64,000 bases of DNA from Scardovia inopinata JCM 12537 (GCF_001042695.1 NZ_AP012334.1:372001-436000); one strand, 5' to 3'. Shown: positions 9,332 through 19,082, numbered from the stretch's first letter. The notes: generated by a model from the letters alone, not told the origin. Numbers and translations: made by a program.

Positions 9332-11953
9332 ATGCCGGGAGCTAATCTTACCCGCCAGGAAGCAGCTGACCGCAAGGCCGTAATAGGGCAGACCCACTAT
9401 CAGGTTCATCTTGATCTGACTGGGAATATTCCTTCGCATGCATCAGCTGATAAGGGAGACCAGAATAATTTCCTGTCAGTCAGCACCGTTACTTTTGATG
9501 CCCAGTCTGGTTCATCCACTTACCTGGATTTGATTGCCAACAAGGTTGTGTCAGTCACGATCAATGACAATCAGGTAGATCCTGCCCAGGTCTATTCTGA
9601 TTCTCGGGTTCAGCTGGACAACCTGCAGGAGCATAATACTGTTACCGTTGAGGCACTCTGCCAGTATTCGCACACGGGCGAAGGCCTGCATCGCAGTCTG
9701 GATCCTTCAGACGGCAACATTTACCTCTACTTTCAGTTTGAGGTTCCAGATGCCCGCAGGGTCTATGCTGTCTTTGATCAGCCCGATATCAAGGCTGTTT
9801 TTGATTTCAGCCTGTCCGCTCCCAAAGATTGGGTTGTCATTTCTAATCAACCGACTGCTGAGCAGCCTCAGGTCCAGGCCGATGATGAGGAAGTCCGGAT
9901 ATGGAAGTTTAAGCCTACTCCTGTGATGTCTTCCTACTTAACTGCTTTCTGTGCCGGTCCCTATGCCCAGTGGACCAGCAGCCACACCCTGGCTTCCGGC
10001 CGTCAGGTTCCTCTGGGGATTTATACCCGTCAGGCCTTGAAGGATGCTGCTTCCGCCGATGTGGACTATCTTTTTGACATCACAGCCAAAGGGATGGATT
10101 TTTACAATCAGACCTGGGGCGTTGAATATCCGTATGAGAAATACGATCAGGTATTTGTTCCTGAATATAATGCCGGAGCCATGGAAAATATTGGCTGCGT
10201 GACTATCCGCGACTCTTATATTTATGAATCCAAGACAACTGACGCCAACAAGGAGCGCCGGGTTGTCACGGTTTTGCATGAGCTCGCCCACATGTGGTTT
10301 GGTGATTTGGTCACGATGAAGTGGTGGAACGATTTGTGGCTGAATGAATCCTTCGCTGAGTTTACCTCTACTCTGGCAACAGCTGAGGTAACAGAATGGA
10401 AAGATGCCTGGGCTACCTTCTGCTCAGGAGAAAAGAGCTGGGGTCAGGCTGAAGATGAAAAGCCTACCACTCATCCTATTGTTGCCCCTATCAACGATCT
10501 GAACGACACCTACGTCAATTTTGATGGCATCACATATGCGAAGGGCGCTTCTGTTCTCAAGCAGCTGGTTGCCTATGTGGGCCGTGAACGGTTCTTCCAG
10601 GGCATTCACAACTACCTGGAGAAGAATAAGTATGGTAATGCTACTCTGGATGGCCTCCTGTCTGAATTGGAAGCCACTTCCGGTCGGGATATGAAGACCT
10701 GGTCTTCCCTCTGGCTGGAACAATCAGGCATTAACACTATAGCTGCTGATGTGCAGGAGGGCGAAGATGGAACAATTTCTAACCTGGTCTTGAAACAGAC
10801 AGCGCCTGCAGAGCACCCGGTTATGCGTCCTCACCGTTTGGCTGTTGGTTTTTATTCCAGTGATGAAAATGGGAAGGTTGTCCGCACTGACTCCTTCGAG
10901 CTGGATGTTGACGGGGAAAACACCGTGGTGGAAGAGGCCAGGGGCAAGGCACGCCCTGACTTCATTCTGATAAATGATAATGATCTGACCTATACCAAGA
11001 TTCGCTTGGATAGCAAGTCTCTGGCTTTTGCCTTGGAGAATTTAGATCACTTTGTCGATCCTTTGGCCCGAGCCATCACTTGGCTGAGCCTGTGGGATAT
11101 GACCCGGAGTGCAGAGCTTCCGGCTGAGTCCTTTATTGAGACGTCTCTGAAGGCACTGGCAACAGAAGAGGAGTCGACCACCTTCCGTTATGCTCTCGGT
11201 CAGGTTCAGACCAGCGCCAATCTGTATGTAGCTCCCAGCCGCAGGCAGACTGTAATTAATCATATCTCTGATACGCTCTGGCACCTGGCTCAGTCAGCTG
11301 CTCCCGGGTCTGATGAGCAGTATCAGCTTCTGACTGCTTACCTGCACTATGGAGTTGGATCTGAGTATGCCCGCCGGACTGCGGGTCTGCTGGATGGCAG
11401 CGTGGTTTTGCCGGGGCTTGATATGGATAATAACCTTCGCTGGGTTGTCACTATTGACCGGGCCAGGGCTGGGGTCATTGGAAATGCTGAGATTGATGCC
11501 GAACTTGCCAAGAGGGAAACTACGGAAAACCGGGAATTCTCTTATATGGCCAAGGCGTCTATTCCTACTACTGATGCCAAACAGTGGGCTTTTGATCAGG
11601 CTCTGCACAATAATAACCTGACTAATTCTCAAATTGAGGCAGTAGCTAACGGCTTTAGTTCCAACAACAGACCCGAGCTTTTTGCCGGCTATGTGGCCCG
11701 CTTCTTCGACATGATTGATTGGATTTGGAAGAATAAGACCTTCCATATGAGTGAAACCCTCTTGGGATCCCTGAGCGGCTATGGTCTGTACCCTGTTTAC
11801 GCTAAAGCAGCAGACCTGGTTGAAGCCGGGCAAGCCTGGCTGGATTCCCACCCGGATGCTGACAAGGCTCTGCGCCACTTGATTCAGGCTAACGTGGATT
11901 CATCTCAGCGTACTCTGCGCGTTCAGAATTATAACGCCAGTCTGCAGAAATAA
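9332..11953 (+). CDS. pepN: Aminopeptidase N (M1 family zinc metallopeptidase)
   Basis: Removes N-terminal residues from peptides in the cytoplasm, supporting peptide use. GAMEN, the substrate amino-group recognition motif, lies at about residues 282-286. The zinc site HELAHMWFGD starts at residue 316, with the third ligand in NESFAEF downstream. Length 873 aa matches the actinobacterial/streptomycete PepN type with its ERAP1-like C-terminal helical domain. ATGGAGG precedes the ATG at a good distance. No signal peptide. The gap to glmM is 50 bases, so read-through is possible. Confidence 0.95.
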   Translation: MPGANLTRQEAADRKAVIGQTHYQVHLDLTGNIPSHASADKGDQNNFLSVSTVTFDAQSGSSTYLDLIANKVVSVTINDNQVDPAQVYSDSRVQLDNLQEHNTVTVEALCQYSHTGEGLHRSLDPSDGNIYLYFQFEVPDARRVYAVFDQPDIKAVFDFSLSAPKDWVVISNQPTAEQPQVQADDEEVRIWKFKPTPVMSSYLTAFCAGPYAQWTSSHTLASGRQVPLGIYTRQALKDAASADVDYLFDITAKGMDFYNQTWGVEYPYEKYDQVFVPEYNAGAMENIGCVTIRDSYIYESKTTDANKERRVVTVLHELAHMWFGDLVTMKWWNDLWLNESFAEFTSTLATAEVTEWKDAWATFCSGEKSWGQAEDEKPTTHPIVAPINDLNDTYVNFDGITYAKGASVLKQLVAYVGRERFFQGIHNYLEKNKYGNATLDGLLSELEATSGRDMKTWSSLWLEQSGINTIAADVQEGEDGTISNLVLKQTAPAEHPVMRPHRLAVGFYSSDENGKVVRTDSFELDVDGENTVVEEARGKARPDFILINDNDLTYTKIRLDSKSLAFALENLDHFVDPLARAITWLSLWDMTRSAELPAESFIETSLKALATEEESTTFRYALGQVQTSANLYVAPSRRQTVINHISDTLWHLAQSAAPGSDEQYQLLTAYLHYGVGSEYARRTAGLLDGSVVLPGLDMDNNLRWVVTIDRARAGVIGNAEIDAELAKRETTENREFSYMAKASIPTTDAKQWAFDQALHNNNLTNSQIEAVANGFSSNNRPELFAGYVARFFDMIDWIWKNKTFHMSETLLGSLSGYGLYPVYAKAADLVEAGQAWLDSHPDADKALRHLIQANVDSSQRTLRVQNYNASLQK

Positions 11954-12003
11954 GCTGACATAAACTGAAAACAGAAACAAGCAGCAATAGGTAAGGAGAA
12001 CAT

Positions 12004-13416
12004 ATGCCGCGTCTTTTTGGAACTGATGGTGCTCGAGGCTTAGCCAATGATTTTCTGACCCCGAAGCTGGCCTTGGATATGGGTGACGCAGCGGCCAGAG
12101 TGCTGGGCAGCACAGCTGACCATCAGGAAGAGAATCGTTCCTCATCTGATACATCTGATAGGCATGGCCGTCGCAGGGCTCTGGTAGGCAGAGATACCCG
12201 TGTGTCCGGCGACTTCCTGGCAGCTGCCCTGTCAGCAGGTATGAGTTCAGCTGGATTCGACGTGCTGGATGTGGGGATTATTCCTACTCCTGGTGTTGCC
12301 TACCTGACTTCTGTTTTGAACGTAGAGATGGGAGCTGTTATCTCTGCTTCCCATAATCCCATGCCTGACAATGGAATTAAATTCTTTGCCCGCGGTGGTT
12401 TTAAGCTGCCTGATGCTAAAGAAGATGAGATTGAAGCCATTATGGGCACTGACTGGGATCATCCAACCGGGGTCGGAGTCGGCAGGATTTCTCATGATAC
12501 GGTGACTGCAACCACCATGTACATCGATCATCTGGTCAGCTCCATAGCCCCGGTAGGACCTGACAATGGCCGTCCCCAGCCCTTAAAAGGTCTCCGCCTG
12601 GTAATGGACTGCGCAAATGGAGCAACCTCAGTTGTGGCTCCAGAGGCCCTGCGTCAGGCCGGGGCTGATGTGGTGGTCATTAATGCATCCCCGGATGGTT
12701 ATAACATCAATGATCATGCTGGATCCACTCATCCGGAACAGTTGCAGGCTATGGTCAAGGCCTCAGACGCCCAGATGGGGGTTGCCTTTGATGGTGATGC
12801 TGACCGCTGCCTGGCTGTGGATGAAGACGGGAACATGGTAAACGGGGACCAGATTATGGGTATTCTGGCTCGGGCCTACAAGCGTGAAGGCAAGCTGAAG
12901 AATGACACCCTGGTCATCACTGTTATGAGCAATCTGGGTCTCATCCTGGCTTTGAAAGATATGGGAATTAAAACCGTACAGACAGGCGTGGGAGACCGTT
13001 ATGTTCTGGAGGAAATGCTCAAGGGCGATTACACTCTGGGAGGAGAACAGTCAGGCCATGTGATTAATCGGGAATTCGCCACAACAGGGGACGGTACTTT
13101 GACTGCCCTCCGTCTCTGCTACGAAGTTGTTCAGTCCGGCCGCAGCCTTAAGCAGCTGGCTGCCGATTTCCCCCAGCTGCCTCAACAGCTGATTAATGTT
13201 CCTCATGTTGATAAGCTTGCGGTCGGCACTGATCCTACGGTTCAGGCAGCTGTCAAGCGGGAAGAAAAGGTCCTGGGAGATACGGGCCGGGTGCTTCTGC
13301 GTGCTTCTGGCACTGAGCCCCTGGTCAGGGTTATGGTAGAGGCGACTACCCAGGAACAGGCCAATCAGGTGTGCCGCCGCTTGGCTGATGTAGTGGCTTC
13401 TCAACTGGCTCTGTAA
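12004..13416 (+). CDS. glmM: Phosphoglucosamine mutase
   Basis: Interconverts glucosamine-6-phosphate and glucosamine-1-phosphate for UDP-GlcNAc and peptidoglycan synthesis. The start MPRLFGTDGARG is typical. The phosphoserine is S116 in ISASHNPMPDNG. The metal-binding loop is DGDADRC at about residues 263-269, and the phosphate-binding loop is RASGTEPLVRVM near the C-terminus. At 470 aa it is slightly longer than usual because of a polar insertion at about residues 40-55. AAGGAGA precedes the ATG. Def follows after 23 bases, so the two are likely co-transcribed. Confidence 0.96.
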   Translation: MPRLFGTDGARGLANDFLTPKLALDMGDAAARVLGSTADHQEENRSSSDTSDRHGRRRALVGRDTRVSGDFLAAALSAGMSSAGFDVLDVGIIPTPGVAYLTSVLNVEMGAVISASHNPMPDNGIKFFARGGFKLPDAKEDEIEAIMGTDWDHPTGVGVGRISHDTVTATTMYIDHLVSSIAPVGPDNGRPQPLKGLRLVMDCANGATSVVAPEALRQAGADVVVINASPDGYNINDHAGSTHPEQLQAMVKASDAQMGVAFDGDADRCLAVDEDGNMVNGDQIMGILARAYKREGKLKNDTLVITVMSNLGLILALKDMGIKTVQTGVGDRYVLEEMLKGDYTLGGEQSGHVINREFATTGDGTLTALRLCYEVVQSGRSLKQLAADFPQLPQQLINVPHVDKLAVGTDPTVQAAVKREEKVLGDTGRVLLRASGTEPLVRVMVEATTQEQANQVCRRLADVVASQLAL

Positions 13417-13439
13417 ACCAGCTCTAAGGAGATTCTCAG

Positions 13440-14132
13440 ATGGCATGGGACGAAAAAAATTTTGATTCTCACCTGGATGCTGAGGTGAGGGAACTCCTCT
13501 CTCAGGTTGATGGAGATGGCACCTTGCCTATAGTCCAGATGGGAGAGCCGGTTTTGCGGCTGAAAACAGTTGCCTACTGTGGCCAGCTTAAGCCCAAAAC
13601 TCTGGAGCAGCTGAAAAAAGTAATGCGCAGGACCATGCTAAATGCTCCCGGCGTTGGGCTGGCGGGTCCTCAGATTGGACTCGGCCTTTCCTTAGCTGTG
13701 GTGGAAGATCATATTCGTGATCTGTCCGATGATGAGCAGGCAGAGGCGGATGAAGCGGCTGCCAGTGCAGATCCCCGGGGTATTGCCGACTTCCCTTTCC
13801 ACATTATTATCAATCCCTGGTATGAACCTATGGATGATGCGAGTGCCAGCTTTTTTGAAGGCTGTCTGTCTTTTGACGGATATCAGGCTGTTCGCAAGCG
13901 GTGGCTCAACATTAAGGCCCACTGGTTTGATGAAGATGCGGTAGAGCATGAGGCTGAACTGCATCAGTGGCCCGCCCGTATTTTTCAGCATGAGACTGAT
14001 CATCTCAAGGGTGAAGTCTACATCGACAAAGCAGAAATTCGCAGCTTGACCTCCTACGATAATCTGGATGAGTACTGGGCTTATGATCCAGTTCCCCAGG
14101 AAGCTTCCAAAGTTCTGGGGTTTAAGATCTGA
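13440..14132 (+). CDS. def: Peptide deformylase
   Basis: Removes the formyl group from nascent protein N-termini using a metal ion. All three family motifs are present: GVGLAGPQIG (from residue 71), EGCLSF (about residue 140, Cys ligand) and HETDH (residues 184-188). At 230 aa it is longer than the common 160-190 aa type, with an extended N-terminus and an acidic insertion (DDEQAEADEAAASADP) after motif 1. This is typical of the actinobacterial long form. AAGGAGA precedes the ATG. A strong rho-independent terminator lies about 100 bases after the stop. Confidence 0.95.
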   Translation: MAWDEKNFDSHLDAEVRELLSQVDGDGTLPIVQMGEPVLRLKTVAYCGQLKPKTLEQLKKVMRRTMLNAPGVGLAGPQIGLGLSLAVVEDHIRDLSDDEQAEADEAAASADPRGIADFPFHIIINPWYEPMDDASASFFEGCLSFDGYQAVRKRWLNIKAHWFDEDAVEHEAELHQWPARIFQHETDHLKGEVYIDKAEIRSLTSYDNLDEYWAYDPVPQEASKVLGFKI

Positions 14133-14170
14133 TACAGAGATTTTCGGGTTTTCTGACTGTCATGCTTTTG

Positions 14171-14202
14171 ACTCGTTAGCCTTCAGACTTGTTAGCCTTC
14201 AG
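14171..14202 (+). repeat. 16-bp tandem duplication between def and the arylsulfotransferase-like gene
   Basis: Two head-to-tail copies of ACT(C/T)GTTAGCCTTCAG with one mismatch. The second copy covers the stop codon of the convergent gene. Confidence 0.8.
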
Positions 14203-16193
14203 CCTTCGTGCAGATCAAAATAGAAATTGTTACCGGTGAAGAAAGTAACTTCACCGGTCATTTTTATATCTCCACCAGCTGTAAACCGCTGCAGGAGTCT
14301 GCCCCTGGAATCATACAGACCCCAGGTCTTCTGCTGGGCAGAGTTCATGAGAATAACCAGCGGACCACTGGAGTCACTTACTGTGCTGGAAACTGTGCCT
14401 GTGTTGGAGGATGCCCGCTGGGCCGTATCGAGTGTAATAATCTGAGCGTTAGAGTAGAGGGGGGAGTAGGGAACAGAAAAGCGCATGATTTGGCTGTAGG
14501 TTTTTGCTTTCTCGCTAACCCGGTAGAGGGTGAAGTACGATCTGTATTTGCTGAAATTCCCCTTTGAAGCCGTAGAGACACCAGGAACAGTTTCAGCCCA
14601 ATCCAGGTCTGGAATTGTGGGGCTGTAACCATAATTGTTGTTGAACATGCCTACCAGATGGTCAGAGTTGGACAGAGATTTGATTTTTTTATCTGCCGAG
14701 GCTGCGCTTGTATTCTGATTGCTGATCCATGCCTTGGCCCATCCGTCATCCATCTGAAAGACGCTGTGTTGTCCGGCATGAGAGCTGAAAGATCCGTCCC
14801 GGGAATAGACAAAATCGGCGTAGGTAGTGGTGTCCCATATCTGATGAGGGCCGAGAAGGTAGAGCAGATGAGCCGAATTGTCTTTCTGCCCCTTTCCCAG
14901 AGAAATTTTCATAATGGTCGATGTTTCCCGCGAACTGACCAGCAAAGATCCGCCTGGAATATACTGGATGGAATTGAGCTCCAGCCACGACCACAGGTTC
15001 TCGGAAGCAGAAGTGGAATTTTTGCTGCTGCCGTCGGAAAGAGAGTATGACCGCGCATTCTTGCGGTAGTCTTTCAAGAGAGTGCTGAAATTTATATATT
15101 CCCTGCTTACCCCTGTAACCGGATTAATTTTCAGGATCAGATTGTTGGTGTCCGCTTGGGATTTATCTGAAGCGATTACCAGGATGTTGCCCTGATTGTC
15201 GAAATCAAAATCATTATTGATCTGGTACGTACTGGGAGTAGTCGAAATAGACACTAGTTTCCCCAGATTGTTCATAGCGCATACCTGGGTGTAATCGCTG
15301 ACAAAGTAAAGGAGACCATTTCGTATTTTCAGGGATGTTCCATGATTGTTGGGCATAGGAAGTTCAGCTCTGAGCACGCCCGAGGAATCGTAGAGATAGG
15401 TATAATTTCTCGCATTGACCCCGGTTCCTGATACAAAATACAGGCCTTGATCTAGCTGTCCTGACAGGGATTTCGATTCTGCCGTCATTCTGCGGGTGAC
15501 TGTGGTGGACAGGCGGCTGGGCTCTGTTCCCCACAGATTTCCCATGATTTGGGTGTAGGTGTGGGTTTCTCTGTGCCCATCTTCGTAAGAAATGGTAAAG
15601 GTAATCAGATTCTTTGTCGCCGGTATCAGCCCAATAATGCTGAATTCATGACTGGTCTGGTAGCTTTGATTTTGATGGACTGCCCGGGTAAAGGTAGGGT
15701 AGGATTTGTCATCAGGAGTGCTGATGGAATAGGTCACTGCTGCTGGAGAACTGGTAGTGAAATAGGCATAGAGGGACATAGTGTTGGTCCCGTAAGGATT
15801 GTCCATGAGCAGCATTTTGTCCGGACTATAGGCTTTTGCCTTCTTTTTCTTGTCAATTTTTTTCTGGGCTGAATCCTGATAATCCGTACTGTAGATTTGC
15901 TTGATTTTGTCGGCAAGAACAGTGGTGGTTTGCAGGTTGTTTTTAGCCTGGTAATACAGGCGGGTAGTCCAGATTCCCAGGCAGGCCAGGAGGGCAATGA
16001 TGACAAGGATAATGACCCACTTGGCTCTTGTGTGGCGGGGACTGTTGGCAATCAGCTCTTTTTGACGGGCGCGCACGCTCTGGGCCCGGGCAAATGCCTG
16101 ATTAGTTCCCCTGGCCCTGGTTCCGCGGTCGGGAGCAACAACTACTGTGCTCCTCTTCTTGCCTGCTGATGGTTTTTTGTCTTTTGTGGTCAT
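14199..16193 (-). CDS. Membrane-anchored arylsulfotransferase-like (ASST family) protein
   Basis: 664-residue protein with a basic cytoplasmic N-terminus (about 57 aa) and one membrane helix (VIILVIIALLACLGIW), then a long extracytoplasmic beta-propeller-like domain. Segments such as DFDNQGNILVIAS, WSWLELNSIQYIPGGSLLVSSRETSTIMKI (split here by similarity) and SSHAGQHSVFQM match the arrangement of ASST (PF05935-like) proteins, whose catalytic residue is a His. Known ASSTs move sulfate between phenolic donors and acceptors at the cell surface. Activity here is inferred; Gram-positive members are poorly studied. It is transcribed divergently from the glutamate-cysteine ligase across a 98-base gap. 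The 3' end contains the def terminator. Confidence 0.65.
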   Translation of the reverse strand: MTTKDKKPSAGKKRSTVVVAPDRGTRARGTNQAFARAQSVRARQKELIANSPRHTRAKWVIILVIIALLACLGIWTTRLYYQAKNNLQTTTVLADKIKQIYSTDYQDSAQKKIDKKKKAKAYSPDKMLLMDNPYGTNTMSLYAYFTTSSPAAVTYSISTPDDKSYPTFTRAVHQNQSYQTSHEFSIIGLIPATKNLITFTISYEDGHRETHTYTQIMGNLWGTEPSRLSTTVTRRMTAESKSLSGQLDQGLYFVSGTGVNARNYTYLYDSSGVLRAELPMPNNHGTSLKIRNGLLYFVSDYTQVCAMNNLGKLVSISTTPSTYQINNDFDFDNQGNILVIASDKSQADTNNLILKINPVTGVSREYINFSTLLKDYRKNARSYSLSDGSSKNSTSASENLWSWLELNSIQYIPGGSLLVSSRETSTIMKISLGKGQKDNSAHLLYLLGPHQIWDTTTYADFVYSRDGSFSSHAGQHSVFQMDDGWAKAWISNQNTSAASADKKIKSLSNSDHLVGMFNNNYGYSPTIPDLDWAETVPGVSTASKGNFSKYRSYFTLYRVSEKAKTYSQIMRFSVPYSPLYSNAQIITLDTAQRASSNTGTVSSTVSDSSGPLVILMNSAQQKTWGLYDSRGRLLQRFTAGGDIKMTGEVTFFTGNNFYFDLHEG
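14232..14265 (+). terminator. Rho-independent terminator for def, inside the convergent gene's 3' end
   Basis: Perfect 10-bp stem ACCGGTGAAG / CTTCACCGGT with a 7-base loop, followed by CA and TTTTT on the + strand. It lies inside the last codons of the minus-strand gene, so these bases serve as both coding sequence and terminator. Confidence 0.7.
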
Positions 16194-16291
16194 AAACTAC
16201 CTCTTCCTGCCATTCTATCGGGTATCCAGGCCGGGATAAACGGTGTCCTGCTTTTTCTGTTCTCGTTTCTGCTTCCCGCTACACTGAGACT

Positions 16292-17626
16292 ATGGTTATC
16301 AATGACTTCGAATTTTGGCATCAAGACAGGCAGGTTAATCCTCGGCATCTGGAATCGATTCTTGACTTTCATAGGTCTGGAATCAAAAGCAGTCCAGGTT
16401 ATCAGCCAGCTTTTGGAGTGGAGATAGAACATCTGACAGTTCGGACAAAGGATAATTCCCTGTCAGCTCCGGCAGGCCAGGCTGTGACCTATGGGGAAGA
16501 GCATGGCATGAAGGATGTTTTGCATGATCTGCGGCCGCTTTTTGATCCTGACAGAGAGTTCTGGGACAAGGAATCTTTACTGGGTTTGGGCCGGCCGGGG
16601 GGAACGCTTTCTCTGGAACCGGGGGGACAGTTGGAATTTTCTTTGGATCCGGTTCATACCTCCCAGGAATTGGCAGATCTGTATAGGATTTTCCGGGCGG
16701 ATGTGGATCCTGTCCTGGCCAGACATGGAATCCGCCTGATTACTTATGGCTATCAGCCAGTCAGTAAGGCGCGAGATATAGAAATTATTCCTGAGCGCCG
16801 ATATGACTGTATGAACCGGTTCTTTGGCCGTATCTCCAGTTTTGGTTGGAATATGATGAGAGCTTCGGCTTCTACTCAGATCAGTATCGATTATGCAAGT
16901 CAGGCTGATGCTGTGACTAAGATGCGGGTTGCGACTGCTGTCGATCCCATTCTGGGATTCTTTTTCAGGAATTCTCCTTATTTTGAGGGGAAGAAAAATC
17001 CCTACCCACTGCTGAGACAACATTTGTGGGGGCAGCTGGACCAGAACAGGACAGGAATTACACCTGGCTTGTATGATGATGATTTTGGCTTTGAGCAGGC
17101 TGCCTATAATGTGTTGGCTTCTCCCTTAATGGTGGCAGACCTGACTCATACCCCGGATGCTGACTGTCCTCATGACAGCCAGGTCTTCATGGCTTCTTTT
17201 GCCAATGCCGCTGATATTTACCCCGACCGCCCGCTTAATAAGTATGAAATTACTCATATTATTTCAACTCATTTCAACGATGTGCGCCTGAAGAATTTCC
17301 TGGAACTGAGGCATTGGGATTCTCTCCCCATCGGTCGGGTAGCCCATCTGGTCGACCTGGTTCAGGGGCTTTTCTATAACCCATCTAAGCTTGCTGATTG
17401 CTCCAGGTATTTTTCCGGCCTGTCCCGGCTGGATGTGGAAGAGGCCAAGCTGAATATGCAGGTCTATGGAAGACAGTCTCATCCCTATGGCCGTCCCCTT
17501 GATTTTTGGTGGGAATTCCTGGGCTGCAAGCAGGTTATGGGCCCCTACGATCCTGATAGTCCTTTGCCCTCTGCAACCTGTGCAATCCCAGGCGACAGCC
17601 TTCATCCTGATATTTTTCAGGAGTAA
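16292..17626 (+). CDS. gshA: Glutamate-cysteine ligase (GCS2-type)
   Basis: Predicted ATP-dependent ligase joining glutamate and cysteine, the first step of glutathione-type thiol synthesis. Diagnostic segments are FGVEIEHLTVRT, LSLEPGGQLEFSLDPV, ASTQISIDYAS and a C-terminal YGRPLDFWWEF. The 444 aa length fits the plant/actinobacterial PF04107 class. No gshB or ergothioneine-cluster gene lies nearby, so the product (gamma-glutamylcysteine or another amide) is uncertain. The Shine-Dalgarno is weak upstream of ATG 16292. Divergent from the ASST-like gene. Confidence 0.8.
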   Translation: MVINDFEFWHQDRQVNPRHLESILDFHRSGIKSSPGYQPAFGVEIEHLTVRTKDNSLSAPAGQAVTYGEEHGMKDVLHDLRPLFDPDREFWDKESLLGLGRPGGTLSLEPGGQLEFSLDPVHTSQELADLYRIFRADVDPVLARHGIRLITYGYQPVSKARDIEIIPERRYDCMNRFFGRISSFGWNMMRASASTQISIDYASQADAVTKMRVATAVDPILGFFFRNSPYFEGKKNPYPLLRQHLWGQLDQNRTGITPGLYDDDFGFEQAAYNVLASPLMVADLTHTPDADCPHDSQVFMASFANAADIYPDRPLNKYEITHIISTHFNDVRLKNFLELRHWDSLPIGRVAHLVDLVQGLFYNPSKLADCSRYFSGLSRLDVEEAKLNMQVYGRQSHPYGRPLDFWWEFLGCKQVMGPYDPDSPLPSATCAIPGDSLHPDIFQE

Positions 17627-17672
17627 GGACAGGATTTTTAGTCAATTGGGATTCAACTGAAATCCTTTACTT

Positions 17673-17720
17673 TTTCTATTACGAGAAAGTGGTAAAATTA
17701 CCAATTTCTCGTAATAGAAA
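17673..17720. repeat. 48-bp near-perfect palindrome, copy 1
   Basis: Left arm TTTCTATTACGAGAAA, a GGTAA/TTACC inner arm, centre AA, and right arm TTTCTCGTAATAGAAA. Only one pair per half fails. It lies between gshA and the truncated ATPase. Together with copy 2 it is separated from the ATPase by only a few bases. Confidence 0.9.
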
Positions 17721-17760
17721 GAATGGCTAAATTGCAATGATTATAAATACTGTGCTATGC

Positions 17761-17804
17761 TCTATTACGGGAAACTGGTAAAATTACCATTTTCTCGTAA
17801 TAGA
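17761..17804. repeat. 44-bp near-perfect palindrome, copy 2
   Basis: The same design as copy 1 (TCTATTACGGGAAA, GGTAA, AA, TTACC, TTTCTCGTAATAGA) with two mismatches between arms. It starts 88 bases after copy 1. The truncated ATPase frame opens immediately after it. Confidence 0.9.
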
Positions 17805-18930
17805 TTTTTTAATAGGAATATGGACGAATTATCGGTGCAGGAATGACTACCTGCGTGACCCCCATACTCTCTATAATTTTATCCGCAGCGAAATTAAGGA
17901 TTCAGACCAGTATTATGTTTTCCTGGATGAAATTCAGTTTGTTGATCGTTTCCCTGAAGTCCTGAATAGTTTACTGCGCTTGAATAATGTCGATATTTAT
18001 GTTACCGGGAGCAACTCGAAATTTCTGTCTTCTGACATGGTGACTGAGTTCAGAGGCAGGGGAGACGAAATACGTGTCTATCCTTTGTCTTTTTCCGAGT
18101 ATTTATCTGCTTTCAAAGGGTCAGAGGAAGATGCTTTTAATGACTATATGATTTATGGGGGATTGCCCAGAATTCTTTCTTTCCCCGGCGATGATAGGAA
18201 AGCTGCCTATCTGTCTGCTCTTTTTGCTGAGACCTACCTGAAGGATATTATTGAGCACAACCATATTCGCAACACTTCTGAGCTGGAAGATCTGGTTAAC
18301 GTTTTGGCATCTTCGGTTGGCTCTTTAACAAATCCTGCCAAATTACAACGAACTTTCCGCACCAGGCTGCACAGCGATATTAGTGACAAGACCATTAAGA
18401 CTTATCTTGATTACCTGGAAGACTCTTTTCTTATAGAATCCGCTTCACGCTATGACATTAAGGGGAAACACTATATTGGATCTCCTCTCAAATATTATTT
18501 TGTTGATCCTGGCCTGCGCAATGCCCGCTTAGGTTTTAGGCAGATCGAGGAGACTCATCTTATGGAAAATATTATTTTTACTGAGCTCAAGAGGCGAAGC
18601 TTTTCGGTTGATGTAGGGGTGGTGGATATTCGTGAATTATCAGCCGGAGACAAGGAAAAGGAAGGCTACCAATCAAAATATGAACGTAAACGGTTGGAGA
18701 TTGATTTTATAGCAACCAAAGGCAGTAAAAAATATTATATTCAATCTGCTTTTGTTATTCCCGACAGGGCAAAACGGCAACAGGAAATAAAACCTTTACT
18801 GAAGATTGATGATTCTTTTAAAAAAATTATCATTGTGGGAACGTATACAAAACCTGTCAGAGACAGCAATGGAATACTTACCATGGGAATCAGGCAGTTC
18901 TTAAAGGATCCTGATAGCCTCGATATATAG
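17805..18930 (+). pseudogene. AAA ATPase (AAA_14/DUF4143), lacking its P-loop end
   Basis: The frame reads on from about 17805 without a proper start: ...NDYLRDPHTLYNFI, then Walker B YYVFLDEIQ, then sensor-like VTGSNSKFLSSDMV, GRGDEIRVYPLSFSEYL and YGGLPRIL. The C-terminal DUF4143 restriction-nuclease-like half follows (YFVDPGLRNARLGF, ENIIFTELKRR, IDFIATKG). This is the usual order in the COG1373 family. The N-terminal region with the Walker A GxxxxGKS/T (some 50 residues ahead of Walker B) is missing, and no start with a ribosome site is visible; a TTG at 17980 only opens after Walker B. It is probably a remnant, cut at the palindromes. Codon use is AT-richer than in its neighbours, which suggests acquisition. 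Confidence 0.8.
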
Positions 18931-19082
18931 CATTATGACTCTTTTCCTTCTGACCCGCAGCACATCCTCAGAAGTGACATGGCCCTTATATCGGGGGCCT
19001 TGGCTATCTTGGTAATGTTTGATAATCAGCCTTGCCGGGCGAAGACCAGGAATCTTGCCTGCAGGATGTTAGGAGATCAGTC

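Noticed and set aside
14232-14258. Perfect hairpin as an operator of the ASST-like gene
   Set aside because: Located at its 3' end and followed by a T-run on the + strand, which fits a def terminator better.
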